Shown here piece after piece: positions 63,606-64,000 of a stretch of DNA of 64,000 nt (within the stretch, counting starts at the first letter, position 1; each line of letters opens with the position of its first letter). Source of the stretch: Persicaria tinctoria (lineage: Eukaryota; Streptophyta; Magnoliopsida; Caryophyllales; Polygonaceae); contig JBANSL010000004.1 of assembly GCA_037127255.1 (NCBI GenBank), positions 88,184,627 through 88,248,626 on the forward strand. The letters run 5' to 3'. The position numbers were made by a program, and so were the translations under genes. The notes below the pieces were generated by a model. The model was not told the DNA's origin. It did no database searches and worked only from the letters and a program-made list of their open reading frames with translations.

Positions 63606-64000
63606 TAGGGCTGGAAATCACCCGTGGGTGACCGACTCACCCAACCCACCCGACCCGATTATACGGGTGAAAACTTTAAAAAAATCCTAGTTTATAAAAA
63701 ATATAGTTTAACGTAACTACATATTTTTCATTTTTCTAATTCTAGCTTCTCTATTCTCTAATTGTTTTTGTGCAAAAAACATGTAAAAGAATATAAAGTT
63801 ATTTTATTTAACCCCTCATCACATCTTTTAAAAAAAATTATTTTATTTGTTTTGTATACACTACTAGAATGTTAGCAATTTTGCTCATTTCAACGACTTA
63901 GCATTTAGTGTGTTAAGACATGATTTACCAAATTGTTTTTTTTTTTAACTATGAGTTTACCAACGGACTAAAAATCATCTCATTTGATTTGATATTAAAC
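63606..64000. repeat. Left end of another hAT-like element, cut by the window edge
   Basis: TAGGGCTGGAAATCACCCG at 63606 followed by crowded CACCCGACCCG words resembles the ends of the other hAT elements here. The other end is not in the window, so this is tentative. Confidence 0.35.

Overview
This window is nuclear DNA from a flowering plant, most likely a eudicot. It has AT-rich intergenic sequence, GT-AG introns, and the standard mix of plant transposable elements (LINEs, tRNA-derived SINEs, and hAT, Tourist, Stowaway and Mutator-type elements). The species cannot be fixed from the sequence. No bacterial, organellar or CRISPR features were seen.

Seven protein-coding genes can be supported; splice sites were traced by hand. 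(1) 937-2424 (+): an intronless MATE transporter of 495 aa. (2) 15109-17389 (+): a seven-exon, four-ACT-domain ACR protein of 444 aa. (3) 34861-37611 (+): a five-exon AT-hook/PPC (AHL) nuclear protein of 351 aa. (4, 5) 38195-39341 and 42376-44572 (-): two tandem cornichon (CNIH) cargo-receptor genes of 138 and 140 aa with identical intron positions. (6) 48740-49687 (-): a three-exon protein of the At4g22758 type, 237 aa. (7) 52624-54369 (-): an intronless-CDS PLS/E-class pentatricopeptide repeat protein, about 581 aa. A possible very small transcription unit lies at about 2850-3765 (-).

From memory, the gene set MATE, ACR, AHL, At4g22758-like and PPR matches the Arabidopsis chromosome 4 run At4g22790 (RHC1), At4g22780 (ACR7), At4g22770 (AHL2), At4g22760 (PPR) and At4g22758. 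I therefore read the window as a conserved micro-syntenic block in reverse order, stretched by transposons, with a cornichon pair inserted. The genes do not form a pathway. They cover membrane transport (possibly stomatal CO2 signalling), amino-acid sensing, chromatin binding, ER export and organelle RNA processing.

Much of the rest is layered mobile DNA, much of it dated by intact target-site duplications (TSDs). Elements include a LINE with an in-frame loss of its reverse-transcriptase core (28884-32120), three 5'-truncated LINEs, and a LINE/SINE chimera inside one TSD (4873-5193). There is a two-headed SINE (19902-20442) and a poly(A) retroelement split by a hAT element that carries a broken coding fragment (20641-23070). 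Three long-inverted-repeat Mutator-like elements have 9-bp TSDs (32278-33506, 50639-51034, 58394-59245); two of them have arms built from short GC-cored palindromes. Several hAT, Tourist and Stowaway MITEs, some nested, complete the picture. The palindrome-armed elements, the chimeric insertion and the two-headed SINE are the least ordinary items. I saw no convincing new multi-gene system.
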